Part shown: one piece after another, positions 7,928 to 16,339 of the stretch
Position numbering within the stretch: position 1 is the stretch's first letter
How the letters are laid out: the number at the start of each line of letters is the position of its first letter
Source: Bog-159 sp049520215
Lineage (GTDB): Bacteria; Acidobacteriota; Terriglobia; Bryobacterales; Bryobacteraceae
Direction: 5' to 3'
Length of the DNA: 36,218 bases
NCBI GenBank assembly: GCA_049520215.1
Contig: JBEKPZ010000030.1
Coordinates: forward strand, 1 to 36,218
Position numbers and translations under genes: made by a program
The notes under the pieces: generated by a model
Seen by the model: the letters and a program-made list of their open reading frames with translations, nothing else
Told to the model about the DNA's origin: nothing
Database searches by the model: none

Positions 7928-10900
7928 ATGCTGTCTACACGGTTTTTGGGGAAAGCCTGGGCGGCGCTGCCCGCCACTTTGCTGTTAGCTACGGCTACCT
8001 CGGTTGCAAATGCGCAAACCTTCCAGACGGTGCCTGCGCTATCTTTCACAACGGTCGCCGGCGGCGCGAATCCGCTGCCCCAGGTGGTTGCCATCGCCAG
8101 TACCGGGACCCAGATGGGATTCAGCGTCACGCCATCCACCTCCAGCGGCGGCAATTGGCTGACGGCCAATCCTACAGGCGTCGGATGCTGTTTCACACCC
8201 GAGGGCATTGTGGTTTCCGCCAACGCCACCGGCTTGACGGCCGGAACCTATACCGGGCAGATCGTATTCGCCGAGTATTTCAGCGGGACGCCAAGTATCA
8301 CGGTACCGGTGACTCTGTATGTGGCCGCGGCGGGCGGGACATACTTCGGCGATGGGGCCGGCCAGGCAAGCTTTTCGATGTTGCCCGGCGGCGCTCCGCC
8401 ATTCCAGAGCATTCAGATTGAAAACGGGGGAACCGGAACGCTGCACTGGACCGTGACGGGCAGCACCGCGGACGGCGGCTCATGGCTTGACGTCCCCGTG
8501 ACGTCTGGCACCGCGCCGTCGATGGTCACGGTCGGGATTGCGCCCGCGTCCTTGCCCGGAGCAGGAGCGGTTAAAGGCACTTATACCGGCCAGCTTTTGT
8601 TTCAGACTACCGGCAGCAGCGTAACCGTCCCGGTGAGTGTGACTGTAGGGAGCACCACCTCGCCTTTCTTCACCCAAGTGAATCCGATCAATTTCACCAT
8701 GCCCCAGGGCGGAGGCGCGCTGCCTCAGGTGTTGGGCATCTCAAGCCCGGGAACGAACTTCACGTTCAGCACAGCGGTTTACACCGGAGCTGGCGGCAAC
8801 TGGCTAAGCATCTCGAACGCGGGTGGCGAGTGCTGTAACACGCCGTTTGCCCTCACGGTCAGCGTCAACGCCTCCACGCTGGCCGCGGGAACCTATATTG
8901 GGGAAATTGTCTTCCAAGAGTATTCTCAGGATGACCTAACCATGACCGTACCGGTTACTCTAACCGTCGCGGCTTCGGGCACTACATTCTTCGACACTTT
9001 GCCCGGTGACCTGAGTTTCTTCCGCACGACGGCGGAGACGCCGGCGGCGCAGGCCATACCGATCCGGAACGGCGGAACAGGTACGCTGAACTGGACCGCG
9101 TCGGGCAGCACGGCGGATGGCGGCAATTGGCTGACGCTGTCCGCTGCCGGCGGGATCGCGCCCTCCAGTTTGACGGTGAGCATCCTGACATCGGCTCTCC
9201 CGGGCGCAGGCGCCACTCTGGGAACCTTCGAGGGCCAGGTGGTGCTCGAAACCGGAAGTGATGTGGTCACGATTCCAGTCAGTGTCGTAGTCGGCCCCAA
9301 CGTTTTCGGGCAGGTTAATCCGATCGCTTTCACCATACCCGAGGGCGGAGAAGCCCTTCCGCAGGTACTGGCCGTCGCCAGCACCGGCACCGCCTTCACC
9401 TTTAGTTCGGCAGTGTACACCGCGAGCGGCGGCAGTTGGCTAACCATCTCGAACCTGGGCGGCGAGTGCTGCAATACTCCGGAGAACATCACCGTCAGCG
9501 TCAACGCCTCGGCGCTGCCGGCGGGAATTTATGCCGGCGAAATCACCTTTGAACAATACTTCCAGCAAACTATGGCGCTGACGGTACCGGTCACTTTAAC
9601 CGTCGAAGCATCCGGCTCCGCCGCCTTTTTCGACAGCCTGCCCGGTCAAATCAGCTTTTCTCTTGCTACGGGGGCCGGCGCCCCGGCGCCCCAGGCCATC
9701 CAGATCAGAAATGCGGGAACGGGCACTTTGCACTGGACGCTCGCGACCAGTACGGCGGACGGCGGAAGCTGGTTGACCGCGTCCGCCCTCAGCGGCACCG
9801 CGCCTTCAACGGTCAGCGTCTCGATCAATCCCAGCTTCCTTCCCTCCAGCACCGGGACCTTCAACGGACAAATCGTGTTACAGACCACGGGCGACGAAGT
9901 GACCATTCCTGTCAGCGTCACCGTGGGCGCCAATGTTTTCGCGCAGGTGAATGCCATCAACTTCACCATGCCCCAGGGCGGCGCGAACCCGCTGCCACAG
10001 ATCCTGGCCATTGCCAGCACGGGCACCAACTTCACTTTTAGTACGGCGGTGCACACCGTATCGGGCGGCTCCTGGTTGACCATCTCCAACCTGGGCGCCG
10101 AGTGTTGCAACACGCCGGAGGGAATCACGGTCAGCGTCAACGCCTCCACCCTGACGGCAGGAACGTATACTGGCGAAATCACCTTCACCCAGTATTTCCA
10201 GCAAAGCCTGGCGATAACCGTGCCGGTGACTCTAACCGTCGAAGCGACAACTTCCGCCTTCTTCGATAACATGCTCGGACAACTGAGCTTCTTCCTCAAA
10301 CCGGGCGCCACGGCTCCTCCCCAGACGGTGCAGGTTCGCAACGCCGGATCCGGCACGTTGAATTGGACCGTGAAGGGAAGCACCGCGGATGGCGGCGCCT
10401 GGTTGACTGTCTCTCCCGCCAGCGGGAAAGCACCAGCGACCGTGACTGTTTCCGTGGTTACCGCGCACCTGCCGGGCAGTGGACTGACCGCCGCGACCTA
10501 CAACGGCCAATTGGTATTTACTAGCTCAGGCGACGTGGTCACCGTTCCCATTAGTGTCACGGTGGGACCCAACGTCTACAACCAACTGAATGGCATCAGC
10601 TTCATCATGGCCGAGGGCGGCGCGAATCCGCTGCCGCAGATCCTGCCGGTGGTGAGCGGCGGCACGAACTTCACCTTTAGTTCGGCGGTGTACACCGGGA
10701 ACGGCGGCAACTGGTTGACTATCTCCAACCTGGGCCTCGAGTGCTGCAACACACCGGAGAACATTTCGGTCAGCGTCAATGCTTCCACCCTGCCCGCCGG
10801 GACTTATACCGGCGAAGTCACTTTCGCACAGTACTTCCAGCAAGACATACTCATGACCGTGCCGGTAACTCTGACCGTCGTCCCGTGCGGAGCGTTCTTC

Positions 10901-12802
10901 GACGACGTCCAGGGACAGATGAGTTTTTCCTTTGCGCCAAGCAGCAGCAACCCGGCGTCCGAGACGGTGCAGATCCGGAACGCGGGAAATGGGACGTTGA
11001 GCTGGAGCCTCGCCAAGATGACATCCGATGGCGGCGCCTGGCTGACGACGTCTGCGACCAGTGGAAAAGCGCCATCGACGGTGACCATAGGAGTAACCAC
11101 TGCCTCCCTGCCGGGCAAGGGGCTCGTGGCAGGGACTTTCACCGGCGAACTGGTCTTCGAGGCAGCGAACGGCAATGTGAGTATCCCCGTGAGTGTCTTA
11201 GTGGGGCCGAATGTCTTCAGCCAGGCGGGTCCGTTGAACTTCAGCATGACGCTCGGCGGCCCGAATCCAGCGGCGCAGATACAGGCGGTAACCAGCACCG
11301 GCACCAACTTTACCTTCAGTGCCTCGTCGGCCACCGGGACCGGTGGCGCCTGGCTGAAGATTTCCCCGTCGGGCATCGAGTGCTGCAACACGCCCGATAA
11401 CATTACCGCTACCGTAACCGCCACCACGTTGCCAGCGGGGATCTACACGGGCCAAATGACTTTCGTCCAATATTTCTCACAGGCGATGTCGCAGACTGTC
11501 CCCGTCATTCTCACGATCAGCGATCCGCACGTGCCGGCAACCATCGCGGCAACCAGCGGCACGCCGCAGAGCGCTACGGTTGCCAAAGCCTTCGCCAGTG
11601 CTCTGGCCGCAACGGTGAAGGACTCTTCGGGCGACCCTGTGTCCGGTGTGCTGGTGACCTTCAACGCCCCGACGAGCGGCGCCAGCGGAACCTTCGCCTG
11701 TTCCGGAAACACCGCGATCACCAACAGCGCGGGGTTAGCGACTTCGCCCGTGTTTACGGCCAATGATACGGCAGGCAGGTACACGGTGACAGCCACGGGG
11801 GCGGCTCTCACCACCAGTCCGGGGTTTGCGCTAACCAATAAAGCGGGAGCGCCGGCTTCCATCGCGGCGACGGCCGGGACGCCGCAAACCGCAACCGTCA
11901 ACACGGCTTTTGCCACCCAGTTGGCGGCGACGGTGAAGGACGCTTACGGCAACCCCGTGGGAGGCGCGACAGTGACTTTCACCGCTCCTGCGAGCGGCGC
12001 CGGCGGGACCTTCGCTGGCGGCGTGAATACGGCTACCACCAACGCTCAAGGCGTGGCAACCGCCCCGGTCTTCACGGCGAACACCGTAGCGGGCGCTTAT
12101 ACGGTCACTGCGGCGGTCGGCGCGCACACCACCAGCCCGGGATTTACGCTCACAAATCAGGCGGGAGCGCCGGCCGCAATCACGGCCACCGCCGGCACGC
12201 CGCAAACGGCGACCGTCAATACCGCGTTCGCTACAGATCTGGCAGCCACGGTGGTGGATGCATTCAGCAACCCGGTGTCAGGCGCGACGGTGACTTTCAA
12301 TGCGCCGGCCAGCGGCGCCAGTGGAACATTCGCCGGCGGCGTGAATACGGCTACGACCAGCGCCCTTGGCGTGGCCACCGCGGCGCTGTTCACGGCCAAC
12401 ACCACAGCGGGCACGTACACGGTAACAGCCACGGCCGGAACGGTCACCACCAGCCCCGGCTTTGCCCTGACCAATCAGGCGGGAGCGGCCGCTTCCATCG
12501 CGGCAACGGGGGGAACGCCGCAAACCGCGACGATCAACACGGCCTTCGCCCACCGGCTTGCAGCGACGGTAAAAGACTCATTTGGCAACCCTGTGGCCGG
12601 CGTGACAGTCACCTTTAACGCGCCTACCAGCGGCGCCAGCGGAACCTTTGCGGGCGGCGTGAATACGGCTGTGACCAGCGCGCTGGGTGTAGCCACCGCG
12701 GCCGTCTTCACAGCCAACGGAACGGCTGGCAGCTATACGGTCACGGCGAAAACAGGGGCGCTCACAACCAGCCCAGGCTTCGCGCTGACCAATCAGCCTT
12801 GA
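7928..12802 (+). CDS. Giant secreted adhesin-like protein: alternating BACON-like units plus four Ig-like repeats
   Basis: A 1624-aa exported protein. ATG 7928 has a strong GGGAGGGG ribosome site and begins a signal peptide (1-32, ending VANAQ). Residues about 35-1203 are eleven beta-sandwich units of two alternating types. Type A (six copies) carries a Cys-Cys pair (first near residue 87, later ones in ECCNTP) and ends in PVTLTV; type B (five copies) carries GTLxWT followed by S/T-DGGxWL. Both resemble BACON domains. The A-to-A period is 636-645 bp. Residues 1204-1624 are four invasin-like Ig repeats of exactly 106 aa. No cell-wall anchor, membrane helix or enzyme motif is visible. A role in adhesion or carbohydrate binding is inferred. 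In-frame ATGs at 7874 and 7907 lack as good a ribosome site. Confidence 0.88.
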   Translation: MLSTRFLGKAWAALPATLLLATATSVANAQTFQTVPALSFTTVAGGANPLPQVVAIASTGTQMGFSVTPSTSSGGNWLTANPTGVGCCFTPEGIVVSANATGLTAGTYTGQIVFAEYFSGTPSITVPVTLYVAAAGGTYFGDGAGQASFSMLPGGAPPFQSIQIENGGTGTLHWTVTGSTADGGSWLDVPVTSGTAPSMVTVGIAPASLPGAGAVKGTYTGQLLFQTTGSSVTVPVSVTVGSTTSPFFTQVNPINFTMPQGGGALPQVLGISSPGTNFTFSTAVYTGAGGNWLSISNAGGECCNTPFALTVSVNASTLAAGTYIGEIVFQEYSQDDLTMTVPVTLTVAASGTTFFDTLPGDLSFFRTTAETPAAQAIPIRNGGTGTLNWTASGSTADGGNWLTLSAAGGIAPSSLTVSILTSALPGAGATLGTFEGQVVLETGSDVVTIPVSVVVGPNVFGQVNPIAFTIPEGGEALPQVLAVASTGTAFTFSSAVYTASGGSWLTISNLGGECCNTPENITVSVNASALPAGIYAGEITFEQYFQQTMALTVPVTLTVEASGSAAFFDSLPGQISFSLATGAGAPAPQAIQIRNAGTGTLHWTLATSTADGGSWLTASALSGTAPSTVSVSINPSFLPSSTGTFNGQIVLQTTGDEVTIPVSVTVGANVFAQVNAINFTMPQGGANPLPQILAIASTGTNFTFSTAVHTVSGGSWLTISNLGAECCNTPEGITVSVNASTLTAGTYTGEITFTQYFQQSLAITVPVTLTVEATTSAFFDNMLGQLSFFLKPGATAPPQTVQVRNAGSGTLNWTVKGSTADGGAWLTVSPASGKAPATVTVSVVTAHLPGSGLTAATYNGQLVFTSSGDVVTVPISVTVGPNVYNQLNGISFIMAEGGANPLPQILPVVSGGTNFTFSSAVYTGNGGNWLTISNLGLECCNTPENISVSVNASTLPAGTYTGEVTFAQYFQQDILMTVPVTLTVVPCGAFFDDVQGQMSFSFAPSSSNPASETVQIRNAGNGTLSWSLAKMTSDGGAWLTTSATSGKAPSTVTIGVTTASLPGKGLVAGTFTGELVFEAANGNVSIPVSVLVGPNVFSQAGPLNFSMTLGGPNPAAQIQAVTSTGTNFTFSASSATGTGGAWLKISPSGIECCNTPDNITATVTATTLPAGIYTGQMTFVQYFSQAMSQTVPVILTISDPHVPATIAATSGTPQSATVAKAFASALAATVKDSSGDPVSGVLVTFNAPTSGASGTFACSGNTAITNSAGLATSPVFTANDTAGRYTVTATGAALTTSPGFALTNKAGAPASIAATAGTPQTATVNTAFATQLAATVKDAYGNPVGGATVTFTAPASGAGGTFAGGVNTATTNAQGVATAPVFTANTVAGAYTVTAAVGAHTTSPGFTLTNQAGAPAAITATAGTPQTATVNTAFATDLAATVVDAFSNPVSGATVTFNAPASGASGTFAGGVNTATTSALGVATAALFTANTTAGTYTVTATAGTVTTSPGFALTNQAGAAASIAATGGTPQTATINTAFAHRLAATVKDSFGNPVAGVTVTFNAPTSGASGTFAGGVNTAVTSALGVATAAVFTANGTAGSYTVTAKTGALTTSPGFALTNQP
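8039..11518 (+). repeat. Alternating A/B BACON-like unit array with about 640-bp period
   Basis: The Cys-Cys codons of successive type-A units start at 8186, 8831, 9467, 10103, 10742 and 11381, giving spacings of 645, 636, 636, 639 and 639 bp. A type-B unit lies between each pair. All length changes are multiples of three. Similarity is high at the protein level but clearly diverged in DNA, so the duplications are older than the Ig-like array downstream. Confidence 0.85.
11537..12802 (+). repeat. Four tandem Ig-like coding repeats of exactly 318 bp
   Basis: Unit starts fall at 11537, 11855, 12173 and 12491, each 318 bp apart without any indel; the last unit is cut by the stop codon. Each unit begins A-x-I-x-A-T-x-GTPQ and ends TTSPGFALTN or close to it. 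The exact period and high DNA similarity point to recent tandem amplification or continuing recombination between units, so copy number may vary between strains. Confidence 0.9.
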
Positions 12803-12839
12803 ACTGATTCATTCGCCAACGTGAGCTTCGCCCGCGAAC

Positions 12840-12885
12840 GGCCGATTCACAATCGGCCTGCAGGTTACCAACGTTACCAACCTGC
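12840..12885. repeat. Two-hairpin palindromic element between convergent genes
   Basis: Hairpin 1 is GGCCGATT (12840-12847), loop CAC, AATCGGCC (12851-12858), a perfect 8-bp stem. Hairpin 2 is GCAGGTT (12860-12866), a 12-nt loop, AACCTGC (12879-12885). It lies between the stop of the giant secreted protein and the convergent kinase stop. There is no T-run, so a classical terminator is not supported, though it may still slow transcription from both sides. Hairpin 1 resembles the one at 25955-25973. Confidence 0.6.
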
Positions 12886-12900
12886 CCACAGCAATGCCGG

Positions 12901-15642
12901 CTACCTCACCTGTCGCTGGCAACGCGCCAGCGCCGCGGCGACGTGCTCCGGCTGATTGGCATCCTCCGGCGCGAGGGCTTTCAAGTCGCGCAAAGCGGAC
13001 CAGGTCCGGCCCGCGCTCCGGTAACCATCCAGCGCTTCACGCCAACGGTGCAGCCGCTCGTCCGCATCCGCCGCGCCCGTCTGGCTGCGCGCCAGGTCGG
13101 TTCTGGCGCTGATCTGCCCGGCGCCGCCCGCCATGATTTCCCCGGCGGCTTTGCCCGCCTGCCCATAGTGGACCAGCGCGGCGGCCGCCCGATCCATGCT
13201 CAATTCGATGCCTCCCGCCGCCAGAGCCGCCCGGATGCGCATGCGCGCGAGGTTCGAGTCCTTCGAGCGCGCCAGCAGGCCGTCGAGAATGGTCATGGAT
13301 TTCATGGCATGGCCTAAGGCCGCCGGAAAGTCGCGCGTATCCATCAGCACCTGTGCCAGTTTCAGATGGCAGTTAGCCACGTCGGAGAGAATCTCGACGT
13401 TTTGCGCGTCCGCGGCGCTTAACTGCTGGCTCAGCGCCAGCGCCTTTTGCGCGTGAGCCAGCGCGCCCGCCGGGTCGCCCGACTTGCGCAAGGCGTTGAC
13501 CACGTGCAGTTCCGTAACCGCCAGGCTGCGGCGGAACATCCGGTTGGCCGGGTCGGATTTCACTTGCGCTTCCATGATCGACTCGGCGGCCAGGACCAGC
13601 GGCACCGCTTCGGTCGGCTTGGCATTGTCCATCAGGACCTGCGCCAGGCGCGTGGACATGTTGGCGACCTCCACCCTGTCGCTGGCGTTACCGGGGTCGG
13701 CGGCGGAGATTTCTTGAATCATCGCCAATGCCCCGCGGGTTTGTTCCTCCGCGGCGGCGTGATGGCCGGCGGTCGTCTCGGCGTCCGCCAACGCCATCTG
13801 ACTGCCGTAGAGTTCTTTCTTCGCCGCGAGCGACCGGGGATACTCCTTCACCAATCCGTTGGCGATATCGAACGATCGCCGGTAGCGGGCCAACGCCTGC
13901 TCCGGCTTGCCCATATTGGATTCCCCCTCAGCGCCCGCCAAGTCGCCCCAATTCCGCAGCGTGCCGGCTAGTTGCCGCCGGGTGTCGAGATCCGGCGGCA
14001 ACTTCCGCACGGCGGCTTCGGCCAGGGATACGGCCTTGCGGTAGCGTCCGTCCGCGCCTGCCAGGTCGTTCATGCTGTACAGAATGTCGGCCTCGGCGGC
14101 GTACGCCGATGCCAGCGCGCGCTGGTTCAGGCCGCTGGCGTCGCGCGCCACCAGCGGTTCGCCCGCCTTGACGGCCTTCCGGGCGCTGGCCAAAGCGCCC
14201 GCCATGTCGCCCAAATTGGAGTAGTACGAATTCCCCTGTACGTTGCCGATCTTGACATAGGTTTCCACTAACTCGCGCTGCAGCGAAGCATCGCCGGAAT
14301 CGCGCGAAAGCTTATCCAGGTAAACCAGCGCGTCTTTCACCAGCATCTGCCGCACGGGCGTGGAGCCGGGCAATGGCTCGATGGCGTCGTGGTATACAAA
14401 CACGACCGCGTGGGCCAACTGGCGCACATCGTTGAACCGCTGGTTGGCGATGCGCGCCTGCCAAGCCGTGGCGGCCATCCCGCCGACGAGCGCCAGCAAC
14501 ACTAGCACTAGCGCCACAACCGGCGCCTTGTTCCGGCCGACGAACTTGGCCATCCGGTATCCGCGCGTGGCGGGCCTGGCCATCACCGGATATCTCGCAG
14601 CATACAGCCGGAGGTCTTCGGAAAACTGGCCGGCCGAGGCGTAGCGGCGTTCCGGCTCCTTGCGCAGCGCCATCTGCACGATATTCTCGAGATCGCTGTC
14701 GAAGCGGCGTCCCGCGTGGGTGCTGAGCGGCTGCGGATGCTCCGTGCCGATCGCCTGGGCCAGTTCTAGCGGACTGGAGGTGTTGCGGTAGGGGCGCGCG
14801 CCGCTCAGGAGTTCATACAACAGCACGCCCAGCGTGTAAATGTCGCTGGCCGTGGTAATGGGAGCGCCCAGCACCTGTTCCGGGCTGGCGTACTCCGGCG
14901 TCATGGCGGCCGCTCCGGTCCTGGTTCGCTGCGCCGATCCGTCCAGCAGTTTGGCGATGCCGAAATCGAGCAGCATGGGCTGCCCCTCGGCCGTGACCAG
15001 AATGTTGGCCGGCTTCAGGTCCCGATGCACGATCAGGTTGCGGTGAGCATAGGAGACCGCCGAACAGATTTTGCGGAACAGTTCGAGGAGGTCGGTCAAG
15101 GGCGGCTGGCGTTCCGTTACGTAACGGTCGATGGGGAGGCCCTCGACGAATTCCATCACCAGGAAGGGCCGGCCATCCGCCGTGGTTCCGCCGTCCAGCA
15201 GCCGCGCGATGTTGGGATGTTCCAGGCCAGCCAGGATCTGCCGCTCCTGGCGCAGGCGTCCCACCATGTCGGGATCGCTATCCCGGACGATCTTGACCGC
15301 AACCAACTTCGAAAACTCGTCGTCGGCCCGCACGGCTTTGTACACGACGCCCATGCCACCCGCGCCGATGCGTTCCAGGAGCCGGTAGCGGTCGAGCGTG
15401 GTGGCGTCGTCGCTGGCCGCCAGGAACCGCGCTTCGTTGTGCATGGCCGGCTCCTGCCAGAGCAGGTTGGCCGCGGCTTCGGTAGACGCGCGGAGCAGAT
15501 CGCCGACGGCATGGCGCAGCCGCTCGTCGCCGCGGCAGGCAGCGGCCAGAAACGCCGGGCGCGCTGCGGCATCCAGGTCCGAGGCCTCCTGGAAGAGTTG
15601 CTCCACCCGCTCCCAGAATGTGTCAGCTTGGTCCGATGGCAT
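12901..15642 (-). CDS. Transmembrane Ser/Thr protein kinase with C-terminal TPR-like repeats (module 2)
   Basis: A 913-aa PknB-type kinase. The N-terminal helical region (1-80) is followed by a complete kinase domain at about 86-350: GAGGMGVVYK (93-102), K117, HRDLKPAN (206-213), DFG (226-228) and SPE (253-255). A single membrane helix is at about 373-393 (VVALVLVLLALVGGMAA). The C-terminal 500 residues are Ala-rich helical repeats of TPR type, less regular than in the module 1 kinase, and should lie outside the inner membrane. The ATG sits inside the end of the ECF sigma gene (20-nt overlap), so translation is coupled and the two proteins should be made together. It is a distant paralogue of the 4582-7173 kinase with the same domain order. 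Confidence 0.93.
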   Translation of the reverse strand: MPSDQADTFWERVEQLFQEASDLDAAARPAFLAAACRGDERLRHAVGDLLRASTEAAANLLWQEPAMHNEARFLAASDDATTLDRYRLLERIGAGGMGVVYKAVRADDEFSKLVAVKIVRDSDPDMVGRLRQERQILAGLEHPNIARLLDGGTTADGRPFLVMEFVEGLPIDRYVTERQPPLTDLLELFRKICSAVSYAHRNLIVHRDLKPANILVTAEGQPMLLDFGIAKLLDGSAQRTRTGAAAMTPEYASPEQVLGAPITTASDIYTLGVLLYELLSGARPYRNTSSPLELAQAIGTEHPQPLSTHAGRRFDSDLENIVQMALRKEPERRYASAGQFSEDLRLYAARYPVMARPATRGYRMAKFVGRNKAPVVALVLVLLALVGGMAATAWQARIANQRFNDVRQLAHAVVFVYHDAIEPLPGSTPVRQMLVKDALVYLDKLSRDSGDASLQRELVETYVKIGNVQGNSYYSNLGDMAGALASARKAVKAGEPLVARDASGLNQRALASAYAAEADILYSMNDLAGADGRYRKAVSLAEAAVRKLPPDLDTRRQLAGTLRNWGDLAGAEGESNMGKPEQALARYRRSFDIANGLVKEYPRSLAAKKELYGSQMALADAETTAGHHAAAEEQTRGALAMIQEISAADPGNASDRVEVANMSTRLAQVLMDNAKPTEAVPLVLAAESIMEAQVKSDPANRMFRRSLAVTELHVVNALRKSGDPAGALAHAQKALALSQQLSAADAQNVEILSDVANCHLKLAQVLMDTRDFPAALGHAMKSMTILDGLLARSKDSNLARMRIRAALAAGGIELSMDRAAAALVHYGQAGKAAGEIMAGGAGQISARTDLARSQTGAADADERLHRWREALDGYRSAGRTWSALRDLKALAPEDANQPEHVAAALARCQRQVR

Positions 15643-16222
15643 TTTGCAAATCGTTTTGCAGCCAGGCCCGCGCGAAGGTCCAATCGCGTTCCACAGTGCG
15701 CAGCGAACATTCTACGCCGGTGGCGCTCAGCACCTCGCTGGTCTCCTCGGTGGTCAAGCCGCCGAAGAAACGCAACTCCACCACCCGCGACTGCCGGGGA
15801 TAGTGTTCGCTCATGCGATCCAGGGCGTCGTTGATCACCAGCACATCGGACTTCAGCGCCGGATCTTCGGCCGGCGGATCGACGATCACCGGCGCAGCGC
15901 CACCGCCCCGCTTGGCGGCATGCCGCCTGCGCGCGTGATCCACCAGGATGTTGCGCATCATCCTGGCGGCGACGCTCAGGAACTGGGCGCGGCTCTGCCA
16001 ATCCAGGTGCTGCACGCCGGGAAGCTGCAGATAGAGCTCATGCACCAGGGCGGTTGGCTGCAGAGTTCGATCGCCGCTTTCGGCGGCGAAAAGGAACGAC
16101 GCCAGACGGCGCAATTCCCGGTACACGGCGGCGGTCAGACGAGAGAGGGCCTCCTCGTCGCCGCCGCGCCAGTCCTGGAGACATTGGGTGATGTCGCCAG
16201 GCGCCGCGCTTTCATTCAGCAT
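15623..16222 (-). CDS. ECF RNA polymerase sigma factor (module 2)
   Basis: A 199-aa sigma factor of the same kinase-associated ECF type as the one at 7201-7782. Region 2 is at about 30-100 (YRELRRLASF, LQPTALVHELYLQL, then FLSVAARMMRNILVDHARRR) and region 4 at about 128-190 (RVVELRFFGGLTTEETSEVL, then SLRTVERDWTFARAWL). It overlaps the kinase gene by 20 nt, which binds the two more closely than in module 1. No anti-sigma gene is visible. It is divergent from the 575-aa secreted BACON/TIGR03803 protein, with 117 nt between starts. The ATG at 16222 has no Shine-Dalgarno but a TATAAG hexamer seven bases upstream, consistent with a leaderless mRNA. Confidence 0.92.
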   Translation of the reverse strand: MLNESAAPGDITQCLQDWRGGDEEALSRLTAAVYRELRRLASFLFAAESGDRTLQPTALVHELYLQLPGVQHLDWQSRAQFLSVAARMMRNILVDHARRRHAAKRGGGAAPVIVDPPAEDPALKSDVLVINDALDRMSEHYPRQSRVVELRFFGGLTTEETSEVLSATGVECSLRTVERDWTFARAWLQNDLQNAIGPS

Positions 16223-16229
16223 GACTTTG

Positions 16230-16235
16230 CTTATA
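16230..16235 (-). promoter_or_regulatory. Candidate -10 of ECF sigma gene 2, leaderless type
   Basis: On the minus strand TATAAG (16235 to 16230) lies seven bases before the ATG at 16222, within an AT-rich stretch (TAAAATATAAG) that stands out from its surroundings. No Shine-Dalgarno sequence is present. TAAAAT at 16240-16235 is an alternative -10. Confidence 0.4.
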
Positions 16236-16245
16236 TTTTACCTTT

Positions 16246-16298
16246 TCTTCACTCCCGTGGCGGGTTTCTCCGCCGCTTTGCGCCTCTAAAGTGAACAG
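16246..16298 (+). repeat. 53-nt leader element, copy 1
   Basis: This element differs from the copy at 18266-18318 at three of 53 positions. It starts TCTTCAC and ends GTGAACAG, so the outer seven bases form an imperfect inverted repeat. Inside, GGCGG and CCGCC can pair across GTTTCT. It lies 41 nt before the ATG of the 575-aa secreted protein and next to the sigma gene promoter. It may be a shared promoter or regulatory element, or a dispersed repeat. Confidence 0.75.
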
Positions 16299-16339
16299 CA
16301 CGATCAGGGCTGGCGGCAACAACTGAAGAGGGGAAGCTC

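Noticed and set aside
9646..10383. Minus-strand open frames inside the giant repeat protein gene
   Set aside because: They recur with the repeat period, as expected of shadows of a repetitive coding sequence.
11537..12802. CRISPR-like array
   Set aside because: The repeats are 318 bp, in frame and coding, with no unique spacers and no cas genes nearby.
12840..12885. Bidirectional intrinsic terminator
   Set aside because: The hairpins lack T-runs on both sides, so it is listed as a palindromic element only.
15156..16001. Minus-strand frame overlapping the kinase 2 and sigma 2 genes
   Set aside because: It is a frame-shifted shadow of both genes with Arg-rich, low-complexity sequence.
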